From NCBI GenBank assembly GCA_938082915.1, contig CALKCG010000011.1, positions 1 to 21,552 on the forward strand: a DNA stretch of 21,552 nucleotides, written 5' to 3'. This document shows positions 1 through 6,683 of this stretch, piece after piece (the first letter of the stretch is position 1; each line of letters starts with the position of its first letter). The translations under genes and the position numbers were made by a program. The DNA comes from an uncultured archaeon (lineage in GTDB: Archaea; Thermoproteota; CALKCG01; B24). The notes beneath the pieces are model-generated. The model was not told where the DNA came from. It saw only the letters and a program-made list of their open reading frames with translations, and ran no database searches.

Positions 1-4
1 TTGT

Positions 5-500
5 TTAGATTTTTAGGGTTTTCACATTCAATTCTTGAGTTATAAGCTCTTTCATCTTCTCAAAATCTTCATCTACCGTTATAAGTTCATTTATCTCTTC
101 ACCTTGCTCTATCAGAGTTTTTACGTATGATAGATGGAGAAGGTCTAAGGTTTTCAATTTAAATCTAGGTGAAACATCTATGGCTGTTGCAAGCGGTGAG
201 TATAGATTACCTATGGCGAAAATCCTTTTAAAACCATCTACCTTTCTATAGTTCAATTTAAACCTCTTCATTATGTATAGGATTACTACGGGTAGTGTAA
301 GCTCTCTCCTCACATCTATTTTCCTAGAAAGCTCTAATAGCATTTCATCTCTCTTAGCTAAAACACTGGCAAGCTCGGTTAACACAAGCTCAGAAATCTT
401 CTTATTCTCCCTGTTTTCCAAGGTTTCCCGTGCTAACTTCTGTCTTGGGTCGGATTGGTCTAGGAGCGGCTATGATGACGCTAGTATCTATATAGCTCAT
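5..500 (-). pseudogene. PIN-domain ribonuclease (VapC-like), frameshifted
   Basis: A PIN-domain toxin-like RNase split over two frames. From the ATG at 500 the minus strand reads MSYIDTSVIIAA, the classic PIN start with its first metal-binding Asp. The frame then hits the wrong register, while an overlapping frame continues LDQSDPRQKLARETLENRE and runs to the stop near 5. The second part holds the other PIN motifs: SELVLTELA (acidic residue in helix 2), LDLLHLSYV and ITVDEDFEKM (C-terminal Asp). Joining at about 463-470 by removing one C gives a normal PIN protein of about 165 residues. The gene begins only 18 bases after the end of the TnpB remnant, and no antitoxin gene is visible next to it. 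Either a genuine inactivated toxin or a one-base sequencing error; the four similar cases in this window make decay more likely. Confidence 0.75.
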
Positions 501-518
501 CTCTCCGTTGTCGGATAG

Positions 519-1148
519 TTAACATTTTATAACCATCCGCTCCCTCTCGGCTAGAGCCTCATAGAGGGCTTTCTGGGGCAACGGGGTTCCCCTCATCCTG
601 AGTATATTCAAGCATGCGGTTATATCTCTATCTTTTTCATATCCGCATTTTAGAAGCCCATACCCATTCGACGCTAATCTACCGCCACATATCGGGCATA
701 GGCTTGAAGTTCCCTTCGGATAGACGTATATTACTGGTAAACCGTTTAGTTTAGCTTTATAGTCGACGTAAGACTGGAGTTTTCTGAAATTCCAACTGTG
801 CAGTCTGCGGTTGAGGTTTTTATTGCACTTGATTCTTCTAATTCCCTTAAGGTCTTCCATTATTATACCCATGCCGTGTTGTTTTGCGAAGTCTACAAGC
901 CTCTTAGATATTTTATGACGTTCATCCATAGCTTTACGCCTTCTTCTACCAGAGTATTTTCTAAGCAATCTTTCAGCGGTCTTAGGCTTATGCTTCTTCA
1001 GCTTTTGAATCCTTCTCATAATGTTGAAGTAGGTTGTGTGGATGGCTCTCAGATCGCTTTCGACCCTTACAATATATGGGTTTGAGCTTACAGCTGCAAC
1101 ATTGGGCTCATTGATGTCTATGGCTATCCAGTCTTCTGGATTAGACAA
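519..1148 (-). pseudogene. tnpB: TnpB (IS200/IS605-type RNA-guided nuclease) C-terminal remnant
   Basis: Only the C-terminal RuvC half of a TnpB-type nuclease remains: 209 residues against about 370-420 for the family. RuvC-I is IAIDINEPNVAAV (Asp11), RuvC-II is GIIMEDLKGI (Glu98), and RuvC-III is EKDRDITACLNIL (Asp173/Asp175). The zinc ribbon is damaged: CPIC at 151-154 is followed by LLKCGYE with a single Cys at 168, so the second CxxC pair looks shortened by about three residues. The frame opens at a TTG just before RuvC-I with a stop four codons upstream, and the bases beyond 1148 do not encode the WED/REC part. A PIN gene starts within 20 bases of the stop, leaving little room for the usual right end and guide-RNA region. 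I infer a dead element, although all catalytic acidic residues persist. Confidence 0.8.
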
Positions 1149-1220
1149 GTCAACGTCTTATACGTTCGGGATACCATGACTCCGATCTTCGCGGTCATCA
1201 ACCGTCTAAAGCTAAGCTTT

Positions 1221-1249
1221 TTCGCGTATTAAACGCGAACAATATAAGC
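1221..1249 (+). promoter_or_regulatory. Palindrome plus TATA box ahead of the VapBC pair
   Basis: A perfect 7-base inverted repeat, ttcgcgt (1221-1227) and acgcgaa (1233-1239) with a 5-base spacer, lies directly before an archaeal TATA-like element aatataagc (1241-1249). The antitoxin ATG at 1272 is about 27 bases beyond the TATA centre, as expected for a leaderless transcript. The palindrome is positioned where an autoregulating antitoxin dimer could control TBP/TFB access; that role is inferred. Confidence 0.5.
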
Positions 1250-1271
1250 AACTATGTAGTTACATAATTAT

Positions 1272-1503
1272 ATGGTGAAGTCGTTGCGTAGATATGCTAC
1301 GATCTCTGTTCCAGCTGATGTTAAGAGGCTTTTGGAGAAGTCTAAGGGAAGGCGTGAATGGGGTGAGTTTTTGTTGAGCTTGTACGTGGAGGCTGAAGAG
1401 TAGAAGGGCTTTTGAAGAGTTGACAGACGTTCTCTCCAGCGGTGATTTAAAGGTCATAGCGGAGTCCAGCAGAGAGTTCAGGGAGAGGTTCACGCTGAGA
1501 TGA
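1272..1503 (+). pseudogene. vapB: VapB-like antitoxin, split by a frame change
   Basis: Antitoxin gene immediately upstream of a PIN toxin. From ATG 1272 the frame reads MVKSLRRYATISVPADVKRL and continues EKSKGRREWGEFLLSLYVEAEE before TAG at 1401: a swapped-hairpin/ribbon-type DNA-binding part of 43 residues. The downstream frame, with no start of its own, continues RRAFEELTDVLSSGDLKV and ends ESSREFRERFTLR before TGA at 1501. Together these look like one archaeal VapB of about 77 residues whose C-terminal half is the toxin-neutralising segment. The junction lies at about 1396-1404 in gaagagtagaag; loss of two bases from a GA repeat or gain of one would explain it. The TGA overlaps the ATG of the toxin gene (ATGA), the normal layout. 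An intact toxin beside a broken antitoxin is puzzling. Confidence 0.7.
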
Positions 1504-1853
1504 CCCTGTTCGACACAGACGTTCTCATAGAGATGCTTGAGGAAAGGGGGCACGAGGCGGGGACTATCACAATCATAACTCTCATAGAGTTTCTGAGGGG
1601 TATTGCAGAGCCTGAGAAAAGGGCGAAGGTTAAAGAACTCCTCGAACGAAGCTTCACAATTCTAAACTTGGACAATGAAGTCGTAAAAACCTACTGTAGT
1701 CTATACCGAAAGCTTAGGGAAGAGGGCATACCAATACCTGACGCCGATATTCTAATAGCTGCAACCGCTATATCCCATAATATGACGTTAAAAACAAAAG
1801 ACGAGCACTTCGAAAAACTAAAGCAGATGGGACTTAAGGTCGAACGGTGTTAA
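1500..1853 (+). CDS. vapC: VapC-type PIN-domain ribonuclease toxin
   Basis: A complete PIN-domain endoribonuclease of 117 residues, the usual VapC size. Metal-binding acidic residues are visible: MTLFDTDVLIEML (Asp5/Asp7), TLIEFLRG (Glu near 29), IPDADILIAATA (Asp near 82) and LKTKDEHFEKL (Asp near 100). VapC toxins cut structured RNAs such as tRNA when freed from the VapB partner. The start ATG overlaps the TGA of the preceding antitoxin by four bases, so the two would be translated together. Because that antitoxin is frameshifted, the toxin is either weakly expressed, inactive by substitutions I cannot judge, or neutralised by another antitoxin. Confidence 0.88.
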   Translation: MTLFDTDVLIEMLEERGHEAGTITIITLIEFLRGIAEPEKRAKVKELLERSFTILNLDNEVVKTYCSLYRKLREEGIPIPDADILIAATAISHNMTLKTKDEHFEKLKQMGLKVERC

Positions 1854-1934
1854 CTCACTGAACTAGCATCGAAAGAGAGACGTGAACAACCAGTCCAGAG
1901 GATAAAAAGAAAACATAACCAGTACTTATTGAGT

Positions 1935-2129
1935 CTAAGCCCCTTGTCCAGTATTTGTAGTCGGATATTCCGATGATTCGACCTTAAATTTTTCCAAGAG
2001 GGTTCGCCTGGAATTTGATAGAGAGGATAGAAGAATGCTTAGATAGGGGCTTTTATACATTCCGAAGACGATGATAACTACGAAGACGCATGCCGTCATA
2101 TACATGAGTCCGCTGACTCTCCCACCCAT
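1935..2129 (-). pseudogene. Fragment of a small membrane protein, relative of the gene at 11511
   Basis: A 64-residue frame that starts MGGRVSGLMYMTACVFVVII and continues VFGMYKSPYL. This matches the opening of the protein encoded at 11511-11762 (MGSRVNGALTALAGFIIAMV then GFGMYRSPHL) at the same positions: MG-RV-G, a first membrane helix, and FGMY(K/R)SP-L. After that the similarity stops: the second membrane helix of the longer protein is absent and the tail (SSLSNSRRTLLEKF...) is unlike it. A purine-rich ggagagaa precedes the ATG. I read it as a truncated family member; a genuinely short variant is possible. Function unknown. Confidence 0.45.
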
Positions 2130-2395
2130 TTCTCTCCAAAGCCTTTCAACAGGCTAGTTCTTCATCAAACCTTTTGACGTTACAAACACTTACAGTCATG
2201 ATTACGCAACAATTTCTACTCTAAGTCTTCAATACAGATTCTGGCAAGCATGTGGCGGTTGAAGCAGTAGGCCAAACATAGGTGTATGATGAATGCAATT
2301 GGGCTTCAAAGCCTATGTGAAATTCTGAGTGGATTAACCGGTTGTTTTCAACCCTGGAGATGCATAGGTTTTTAAGTTAGATTCCTATAAATTAT
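2130..2395. other. Non-coding stretch with promoter for the RHH gene
   Basis: No convincing gene. The last part, with tttttaagtt at about 2369-2378 followed by an ATG at 2396, is a plausible TATA box about 23 bases before the start of the ribbon-helix-helix gene. Together with 1854-1934 this forms an accessory gap between toxin genes and the surface block. Confidence 0.35.
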
Positions 2396-2605
2396 ATGGA
2401 TATGTCTAGGAAGAAGGCTTTTCTTAAAAGTGTTACATTGTCCGTAAGGGTGACACCGTACGTTAAAGACCTCATAGAGACTGTTGCACGTATGGAGGGT
2501 TTTACGGCTTCGGAGTGGGTGAGAGCGGTCGTCGTGGAAGAGCTTAAGAAGCGCGGTGCTTTGAAAACCATGCCTCTGGAGGCACAACTCGAAGAGTTGG
2601 GTTGA
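2396..2605 (+). CDS. Ribbon-helix-helix (CopG/MetJ-fold) DNA-binding protein
   Basis: A 69-residue protein with one ribbon-helix-helix domain: the beta strand KSVTLSVRVTPYVKDLIETV (roughly residues 11-30), then helices in the GFTASEWVRAVVVEELKKRG segment. The alternating pattern TLSVRVTP is the DNA-contacting strand of a dimer. Such proteins are usually transcription regulators or antitoxins; no toxin lies beside it, so a stand-alone regulator is as likely. It is convergent with the surface operon (16 bases between stops). The tail LKTMPLEAQLEELG is acidic and may be an interaction segment. Two in-frame ATGs (2396 and 2402) are available; the first gives MDMSRKK. Confidence 0.75.
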   Translation: MDMSRKKAFLKSVTLSVRVTPYVKDLIETVARMEGFTASEWVRAVVVEELKKRGALKTMPLEAQLEELG

Positions 2606-2620
2606 GCTTTCCAAGGGTGT

Positions 2621-2911
2621 TTAAAAGCCTCTCCCGCTCGTGCGTTGCCTGAGGGATTCTAGGATCTTCCCCCTCCTTGAAATATACTCTTCCAGCTCTA
2701 TTTCACCGCTTTCAAACATGCGGTCTAGCTCTATTAGGGGAAGGGCTTCAAGGGCCTTTACGACGCTTCTTCTAACCATGATCATGTTGACCTGCGTTTT
2801 CCACGCCTCTATGCATAGGCGGCATACTTCCAGGGGCACTTCATCCACGTCTACTAGGCACTCCCTATCCTTGACGAATACGCATCTTCTGACTAGACTG
2901 GTCTGAGACAT
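2621..2911 (-). CDS. Small conserved-looking Cys-containing protein of the signal-peptidase operon
   Basis: I do not recognise the family. The 96-residue protein has four cysteines in its first third (Cys10, Cys18, and CRLC at about 30-33), suggesting a small metal-binding or disulphide-stabilised knot, then a helical region (RRSVVKALEALPLIELDRMF and SGEIELEEYISRRGKIL). No signal peptide or membrane segment is seen, so it is probably cytoplasmic. Its ATG follows the stop of the signal peptidase gene directly (2912) and has a good Shine-Dalgarno, GGAGGTG at 2925-2919, seven bases upstream. It is therefore very likely co-transcribed and coupled to the peptidase and the secreted protein. Confidence 0.75.
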   Translation of the reverse strand: MSQTSLVRRCVFVKDRECLVDVDEVPLEVCRLCIEAWKTQVNMIMVRRSVVKALEALPLIELDRMFESGEIELEEYISRRGKILESLRQRTSGRGF

Positions 2912-3781
2912 CTAGCCCCACCTCCCCTTAAAGATGGAGTATGCAAGCCAAACTGCGAATAGTGCTACTACTATTGCGAATACGTACGGGTTTGTCTTTA
3001 AGACGTAGACCGGTATTCCCATGTACGGTATTCTATACTTAAGCCTGCCTACGACGTCTCCGCCTGCGACTGTCCACGGGTCTTCGGAGCCGTTTGCGTC
3101 GCCTTTGGTCTTAAAGTAGACTAGGCTGTCCTCCAACACCACTTTGATAACCCTGTGTATGACTGGTGAAGGCGTGCTCTTAGCGTAGGGCTGTGGTACG
3201 TTGAAGACTACGATGTCGCCTTCACGTATGCTCCAAGCGTCAACACCTTCTACTAGGACGAGGTCTCCGACCTCCAGCGTAGGCCTCATACTGCCGGAGC
3301 ACACGACCACAATGGGCGTGAAGGTTTTAAACGCGTATGCTAACGCCAAGTACGCCTCTAAGACGATGGCAAGGATTACGGCGTACTTGATGTAGCCGAG
3401 TTTAACGTGGGAGGAACTTTTTAGGCGTCTAGGCTTCGAGGCCATCTTCTGAACGGGTTTCCCGACGCCGCCCCTCGGGATTGTCTCAACCACGCCCTGT
3501 TTGAATCCTTTAACACTACCCCCATCCCTGAGGAGTATCAACCCCTCGCTAGGGCTTCTACGCTTAGCCTTTAAAGATGGCAGTAGTATGGCTATGCCCA
3601 AGCCCACTAGGGCGCAACATGCCGCACCTACGATAGCGCTTGCAACGGGTAGCGCCGTTGAAGCTTCGGGTCTAAGCCTCTCTGGTAGAAGCCTCATGAA
3701 CACGGCCCAGAACATGAGGATCCCGACGGCCGACGAGACGCAGAGTAAGCCGAAGAACCAGCTGGAAGAGTTGACCCGCAT
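2912..3781 (-). CDS. Signal peptidase I, archaeal/SipW type (S26B)
   Basis: A membrane peptidase that removes signal peptides on the outer face of the membrane. Counting from the alternative GTG at 3790, the S26 core has VVVCSGSMRPTLEVGDLVLV with catalytic Ser167, then VIHRVIKV with His212 in place of the bacterial Lys, and KGDANGSEDPW with Asp231/Asp237: the Ser/His/Asp set of the archaeal and SipW enzymes. A membrane helix precedes the Ser (YAVILAIVLEAYLALAYAF) and another closes the protein. Unusual is an N-terminal extension of about 130 residues with two more membrane helices and a basic linker; typical archaeal enzymes are about 150-200 residues. I prefer the ATG at 3781 (MRVNSSSWFFG) because AGGTGGTG just before it looks like a Shine-Dalgarno. 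It lies between the secreted protein gene and the small Cys protein gene. Confidence 0.9.
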   Translation of the reverse strand: MRVNSSSWFFGLLCVSSAVGILMFWAVFMRLLPERLRPEASTALPVASAIVGAACCALVGLGIAILLPSLKAKRRSPSEGLILLRDGGSVKGFKQGVVETIPRGGVGKPVQKMASKPRRLKSSSHVKLGYIKYAVILAIVLEAYLALAYAFKTFTPIVVVCSGSMRPTLEVGDLVLVEGVDAWSIREGDIVVFNVPQPYAKSTPSPVIHRVIKVVLEDSLVYFKTKGDANGSEDPWTVAGGDVVGRLKYRIPYMGIPVYVLKTNPYVFAIVVALFAVWLAYSIFKGRWG

Positions 3782-3790
3782 AAACACCAC

Positions 3791-3800
3791 CTAAAAAATA
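3791..3800 (-). terminator. Possible partial terminator after the secreted-protein gene
   Basis: Minus-strand TATTTTTTAG (plus taaaaaata at 3792-3800) lies between the stop of the secreted-protein gene and the signal peptidase. U-runs suffice to stop archaeal RNA polymerase partially, so this could make the secreted protein more abundant than the peptidase. Weak evidence: six T only. Confidence 0.3.
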
Positions 3801-3831
3801 TGGAGGCGTATACAGTAGCTAGCTATTGCCA

Positions 3832-4320
3832 TTACGGATAACCTACGACCTCGGCTGCAACACCATACGTTATTGAACCTGATGCTCCAGACTTACAACT
3901 CCAACTGACAACCATATCAAGCTCTGCGGTGCTTTGGCTGAATACGGTTATTTCGAACACGGCCACGGGCTTTTCAAGCGTTAAAACAGCATAAACATTC
4001 GACCCATCGTAGATTGTTACCGTGAAGCTCTTCATTGTAACGTAGAGATTGCCTAAATCGATTAAAGTTACTTCGATTTCAACATTTACATCATTGCTGT
4101 AGGGGTTAGTAATATTTATCGCATTCTGTCGAAATACCGAGCCCGTCCGGTTTTTGCCAGTAATGTATATGTTTGGAACAGCCACATCTATTGTAACGCC
4201 AGAATCGTCGATAGTAATCGTGCCAGTGCCGACGGACACGGTGGCCCACGCCATTACGGTCAGAGCTATCGTTATTAGCACCACCGCTGCGAACGCCTTT
4301 TTCCTACTCACCTCGTACAT
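3832..4320 (-). CDS. Small secreted beta-rich surface protein (TasA/bundling-pilin-like candidate)
   Basis: A 162-residue exported protein. Residues 5-30 form a signal peptide: basic SRKK, then a hydrophobic core AFAAVVLITIALTVMAWATV with a Gly/Thr-rich region after it. The mature part is nearly all beta-strand by composition, with alternating polar and hydrophobic residues (GTITIDDSGVTIDVAVPN, NVEIEVTLIDLGNLYV, MKSFTVTIYDG) and one Cys near the C-terminus (SWSCKSG). Length, export signal and the neighbouring SipW-type signal peptidase match the layout of TasA/camelysin-like fibre proteins and archaeal bundling pilins. Sequence identity to them was not tested, so the fibre role is inference. 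Expression signals are the strongest in the window: a full nine-base Shine-Dalgarno, a TATA box and an upstream operator array. Confidence 0.7.
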   Translation of the reverse strand: MYEVSRKKAFAAVVLITIALTVMAWATVSVGTGTITIDDSGVTIDVAVPNIYITGKNRTGSVFRQNAINITNPYSNDVNVEIEVTLIDLGNLYVTMKSFTVTIYDGSNVYAVLTLEKPVAVFEITVFSQSTAELDMVVSWSCKSGASGSITYGVAAEVVGYP

Positions 4321-4328
4321 ATCTTCAC

Positions 4329-4378
4329 ATCACCTCCTTCTACGCTGGTTATAGTTTAACCTTTACCAGCTTATATGG
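4329..4378 (-). promoter_or_regulatory. Promoter and perfect Shine-Dalgarno of the secreted-protein operon
   Basis: Minus-strand GGAGGTGAT at 4337-4329 is complementary to the full archaeal anti-Shine-Dalgarno and sits eight bases before the ATG at 4320. A TATA element CCATATAA is at 4378-4371, predicting a leader of roughly 25-30 bases. Most other genes here look leaderless, so this gene appears set for strong translation. Confidence 0.65.
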
Positions 4379-4389
4379 ATTATGCGAAC

Positions 4390-4442
4390 ACATATGTATG
4401 ACATACGTGTGACAGATTTCATGATATGTCATACATATGTCA
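4390..4442. promoter_or_regulatory. Symmetric operator array: 16-bp inverted repeat with four TGTCA sites
   Basis: A perfect 16-base inverted repeat, acatatgtatgacata (4390-4405) and tatgtcatacatatgt (4425-4440), is separated by 19 bases. Counting both strands there are four TGTCA motifs: minus strand at 4413-4409 and 4403-4399, plus strand at 4427-4431 and 4438-4442. Within each arm the motifs are spaced 10-11 bases, about one helical turn, and the two arms point to the centre in mirror image. The array ends about 12 bases upstream of the TATA box of the secreted-protein operon, the usual place for an archaeal activator or for cooperative regulator dimers. The regulator is not known. Confidence 0.65.
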
Positions 4443-4466
4443 TATAGATGCAAACACCATAGCAAA

Positions 4467-4486
4467 TTTAACATGAACATGTTAAA
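4467..4486. promoter_or_regulatory. 20-bp palindrome between the surface genes
   Basis: The sequence tttaacatgaacatgttaaa has perfect 9-base arms around aa. It is about 25 bases beyond the TGTCA array and differs in sequence from it, so it may bind a second regulator of the secreted-protein operon. A role as an RNA hairpin is less likely, since no gene ends here. Confidence 0.5.
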
Positions 4487-4677
4487 CGTTTAAGCCGCTC
4501 GCTCAGAGGGCTCGGCAGAACCTCTACGCCCCTGTCCATAGCCTCGACAATATTCTCTAAGCCTATACGAGTTGAACACTCTAATACTTCTCTTCAACGC
4601 GCCTCCTCCCGTCCAGGTCTACCTCTCAGACGATTCCTAAGTCTGCGTGTAGAACATTCCCCTGAGCGTCGCGGTGT
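4487..4677. other. Gap after the Ig-repeat gene, with a possible decayed frame
   Basis: No complete gene. On the minus strand an open stretch at about 4600-4470 would encode STRIGLENIVEAMDRGVEVL followed by PSPLSERLKRLTCSC and a stop; it looks protein-like but has no convincing upstream part. It may be the tail of a lost gene. No clear poly-T terminator follows the Ig-repeat gene. Confidence 0.25.
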
Positions 4678-6492
4678 CTATTGGTCTTCTTCCATATCCA
4701 TCTCCGGCGGACTCCTTCGCCACATTCTCTTGAGGTATAAGTACGCCAATGCGAGTGCTGCGATTACGCAGGCCACGGCTATGACCAACTGTAGGACTTG
4801 TATTCTGAAGCCGAGTAGTTCGACTTCAAAGGGTCTCGGGGCTGTCGGCGGTGAAACAGCTTCAACCCTTCTGCTGACGACGGTGGACTCGTACCCGGGT
4901 TTCGATACTCGGGCGAGTACGGTCAACACCCTCTCGGTCTGCTTAACGGTTAGACTGGCCTCTCCAAGCAAGTCGGTCTTATTCGCCTCCGATACCGCTT
5001 CCCCACCCACGACCGTCCAATCCACTACGGCCCCGCTTAAGGGAAGCCCTAAACTGGCAACGGACAGCTTCACCGTATACGTTTGATTGAGCTCGACTCT
5101 AGAGGGGACCTCAACCGTAACATCTACGGGTAGGAGTATGGCTTTAAGCGCGGCTGTTGAAGACTCCAACCCTTGGGCCGAAGCAGTTATATTCGCCGCA
5201 CCTGGGCTCAGCGGAGTGAACGGAGCCACTGCGTACGTTTCACCAGCCTCTATGACCATTCTCGGTGGAATATGCCCTATGTCTACTGAAGAGCTCAAGT
5301 ACACGGTTGTGTTTCGAGTCAAAGCAACGGGATATCCATCGCTTTGAACCTGGACTACGATCACATCCTTAGATTCTCCATCGGCAACGACGGGCAAGGC
5401 TACGTAGACGACCAATTTAAGCCGTTTAAACTCCAAGCCTGCCGGCCTCCTAACCTCCAACGTCATCGCATCAGCCTCAAACCCCTGAGAAGACGCCGCC
5501 AAGACCACAGCCCCCTCTTTAAACCCGGCTTTAACTGGGATCGTAGCGTAGAAGCACCCTCTTCTGACGACGACTTCACCCGGCACCGCCGCAACCTCAG
5601 GGTTTGAAGAAGCCAAGTTCACCTTAACGTCGCTCTTCGCAGGCGTAGGCGCACCTCTTCCGTCGAGCAATTCAACTACGATGGCGTCTTCGTGAACCCC
5701 ACCGTCGGACGGTAGAATCTGGTAAGTTAAGGTTAAAGCTAAACGCGTCGGCTCACCGCCGACTCTGACCACTGAAACCGTGGCGTTTCCAGGCTCGAAT
5801 CCTTGGGCGAGAGCCGTCAGAGTCGCAGACCCAACAACCCCCTTGACTTCGAAGAAGGCCACGGCGTAACTACGCCCCTTAGCTATGACCAAAGCATCGG
5901 GTGCTTTTAAAACCGAGAGATTGGACGAAGTCAATACTACACGCGTGTCCAACGGGACGTTGATGGGAGTATTGAATCGGTCGACCACTTGAACGGAGAC
6001 CATGCCTTTAAACCCTTCGACTGCAGGCGGAGCACTGGGTACGACCATGACCCTAAGCCTGTACGGGGAAAGCGAGCCGAAAACCTTGCCGACGGTCTTT
6101 AAAACGGCCTTACCGGTCTCAAACCCAGAACTTGAAGCAGTGACCGCCGTCTCCCCGGCGACGAACGAAGTGTTAAACCTAGCAATGGCGAAGTCGCAGC
6201 CCTTAGGGATTACAACGCTTTCTTCAACTACGCCCACCTCTAGATTTGAAGAAGTCAATACCACTAGGACGTCTGAAGGTGCTTTCACAGGCCTACCCTC
6301 AGCATCTTGAATTTGAACGTAGATGCACTTATACGACCTCCCGTCGGCTGGGAGGATTGGTGGAACCGCGTAAACGGCAAGCCTCAACCCAACGTATGAG
6401 AGGCAGACGTGAGTATTACAGAAGAGGGCAACAGTCAAAACACAGGCTAGGAAAAGCCCTTTGAAAGCAATTCCCCGTGCGATGTAGTGCAT
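4678..6492 (-). CDS. Membrane-anchored surface protein with tandem Ig-like repeats
   Basis: A 604-residue exported protein. An N-terminal signal peptide (GIAFKGLFLACVLTVALFCN) is followed by four tandem units of about 100 residues that share the pattern: DG-(S/V)-(I/V)VQ-(V/L)-D, T-V-L(T/A)SSN(L/P)-V, VVI-(K/R)G-(S/C)(Y/F)A-A-F, A-(T/A)A-(S/A)QGFE. This is an invasin/bacterial-Ig-like fold. A fifth, different Ig-like domain (VPSRVELNQTYTVKLSVASL, then GAVVDWTVVGGEA) precedes a C-terminal membrane helix (VLQLVIAVACVIAALALAYL) and a short basic-then-acidic tail. It is thus displayed outside and anchored at its C-terminus. It lies upstream of, but is separated by about 360 bases from, the secreted-protein/signal-peptidase operon. 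A role as adhesin, cell-wall stalk or fibre anchor is inferred. Confidence 0.8.
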   Translation of the reverse strand: MHYIARGIAFKGLFLACVLTVALFCNTHVCLSYVGLRLAVYAVPPILPADGRSYKCIYVQIQDAEGRPVKAPSDVLVVLTSSNLEVGVVEESVVIPKGCDFAIARFNTSFVAGETAVTASSSGFETGKAVLKTVGKVFGSLSPYRLRVMVVPSAPPAVEGFKGMVSVQVVDRFNTPINVPLDTRVVLTSSNLSVLKAPDALVIAKGRSYAVAFFEVKGVVGSATLTALAQGFEPGNATVSVVRVGGEPTRLALTLTYQILPSDGGVHEDAIVVELLDGRGAPTPAKSDVKVNLASSNPEVAAVPGEVVVRRGCFYATIPVKAGFKEGAVVLAASSQGFEADAMTLEVRRPAGLEFKRLKLVVYVALPVVADGESKDVIVVQVQSDGYPVALTRNTTVYLSSSVDIGHIPPRMVIEAGETYAVAPFTPLSPGAANITASAQGLESSTAALKAILLPVDVTVEVPSRVELNQTYTVKLSVASLGLPLSGAVVDWTVVGGEAVSEANKTDLLGEASLTVKQTERVLTVLARVSKPGYESTVVSRRVEAVSPPTAPRPFEVELLGFRIQVLQLVIAVACVIAALALAYLYLKRMWRRSPPEMDMEEDQ

Positions 6493-6683
6493 ATGGTTAA
6501 ACTAGTAAAAGCCAGTAGTAAAGTTTTTCGCACAGCTCCAAACGATTTAACGGTCTATGATGGGCTGGTGAGCTGGTTCGCTTTGACTGTGGAGAAGGCC
6601 GGTGAATCCCGAGAGCTACGTAGCTCAGAGCCATACGGTAAAATTTATTTTTCCAAAAACTCAGAATTAATCGTAGAAGTTTT
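6493..6683. promoter_or_regulatory. Divergent promoter region between the Ig-repeat protein and the degenerate RadA/KaiC-like gene
   Basis: About 190 bases between divergent genes. On the plus strand taaaatttattt (about 6640-6651) is a TATA-like element some 38 bases before the ATG at 6684. On the minus strand an A/T-rich element (plus gtaaagttttt, about 6517-6527) lies about 28 bases before the ATG at 6492. An overlapping plus-strand frame starting at 6487 lacks coding character and is not accepted. Confidence 0.4.

Noticed and set aside
798..1085. Plus-strand frame of 95 codons opposite tnpB
   Set aside because: Lies entirely inside the tnpB remnant in another frame; amino-acid composition looks random.
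2230..2345. Possible tail of another TnpB element (reads HVAVEAVGQT)
   Set aside because: Only a vague resemblance to archaeal TnpB tails, with no catalytic motif or hairpin to support it.
5087..6464. Several plus-strand frames opposite the Ig-repeat gene
   Set aside because: The minus-strand frame shows clear tandem domain repeats; the opposite frames are shadows.
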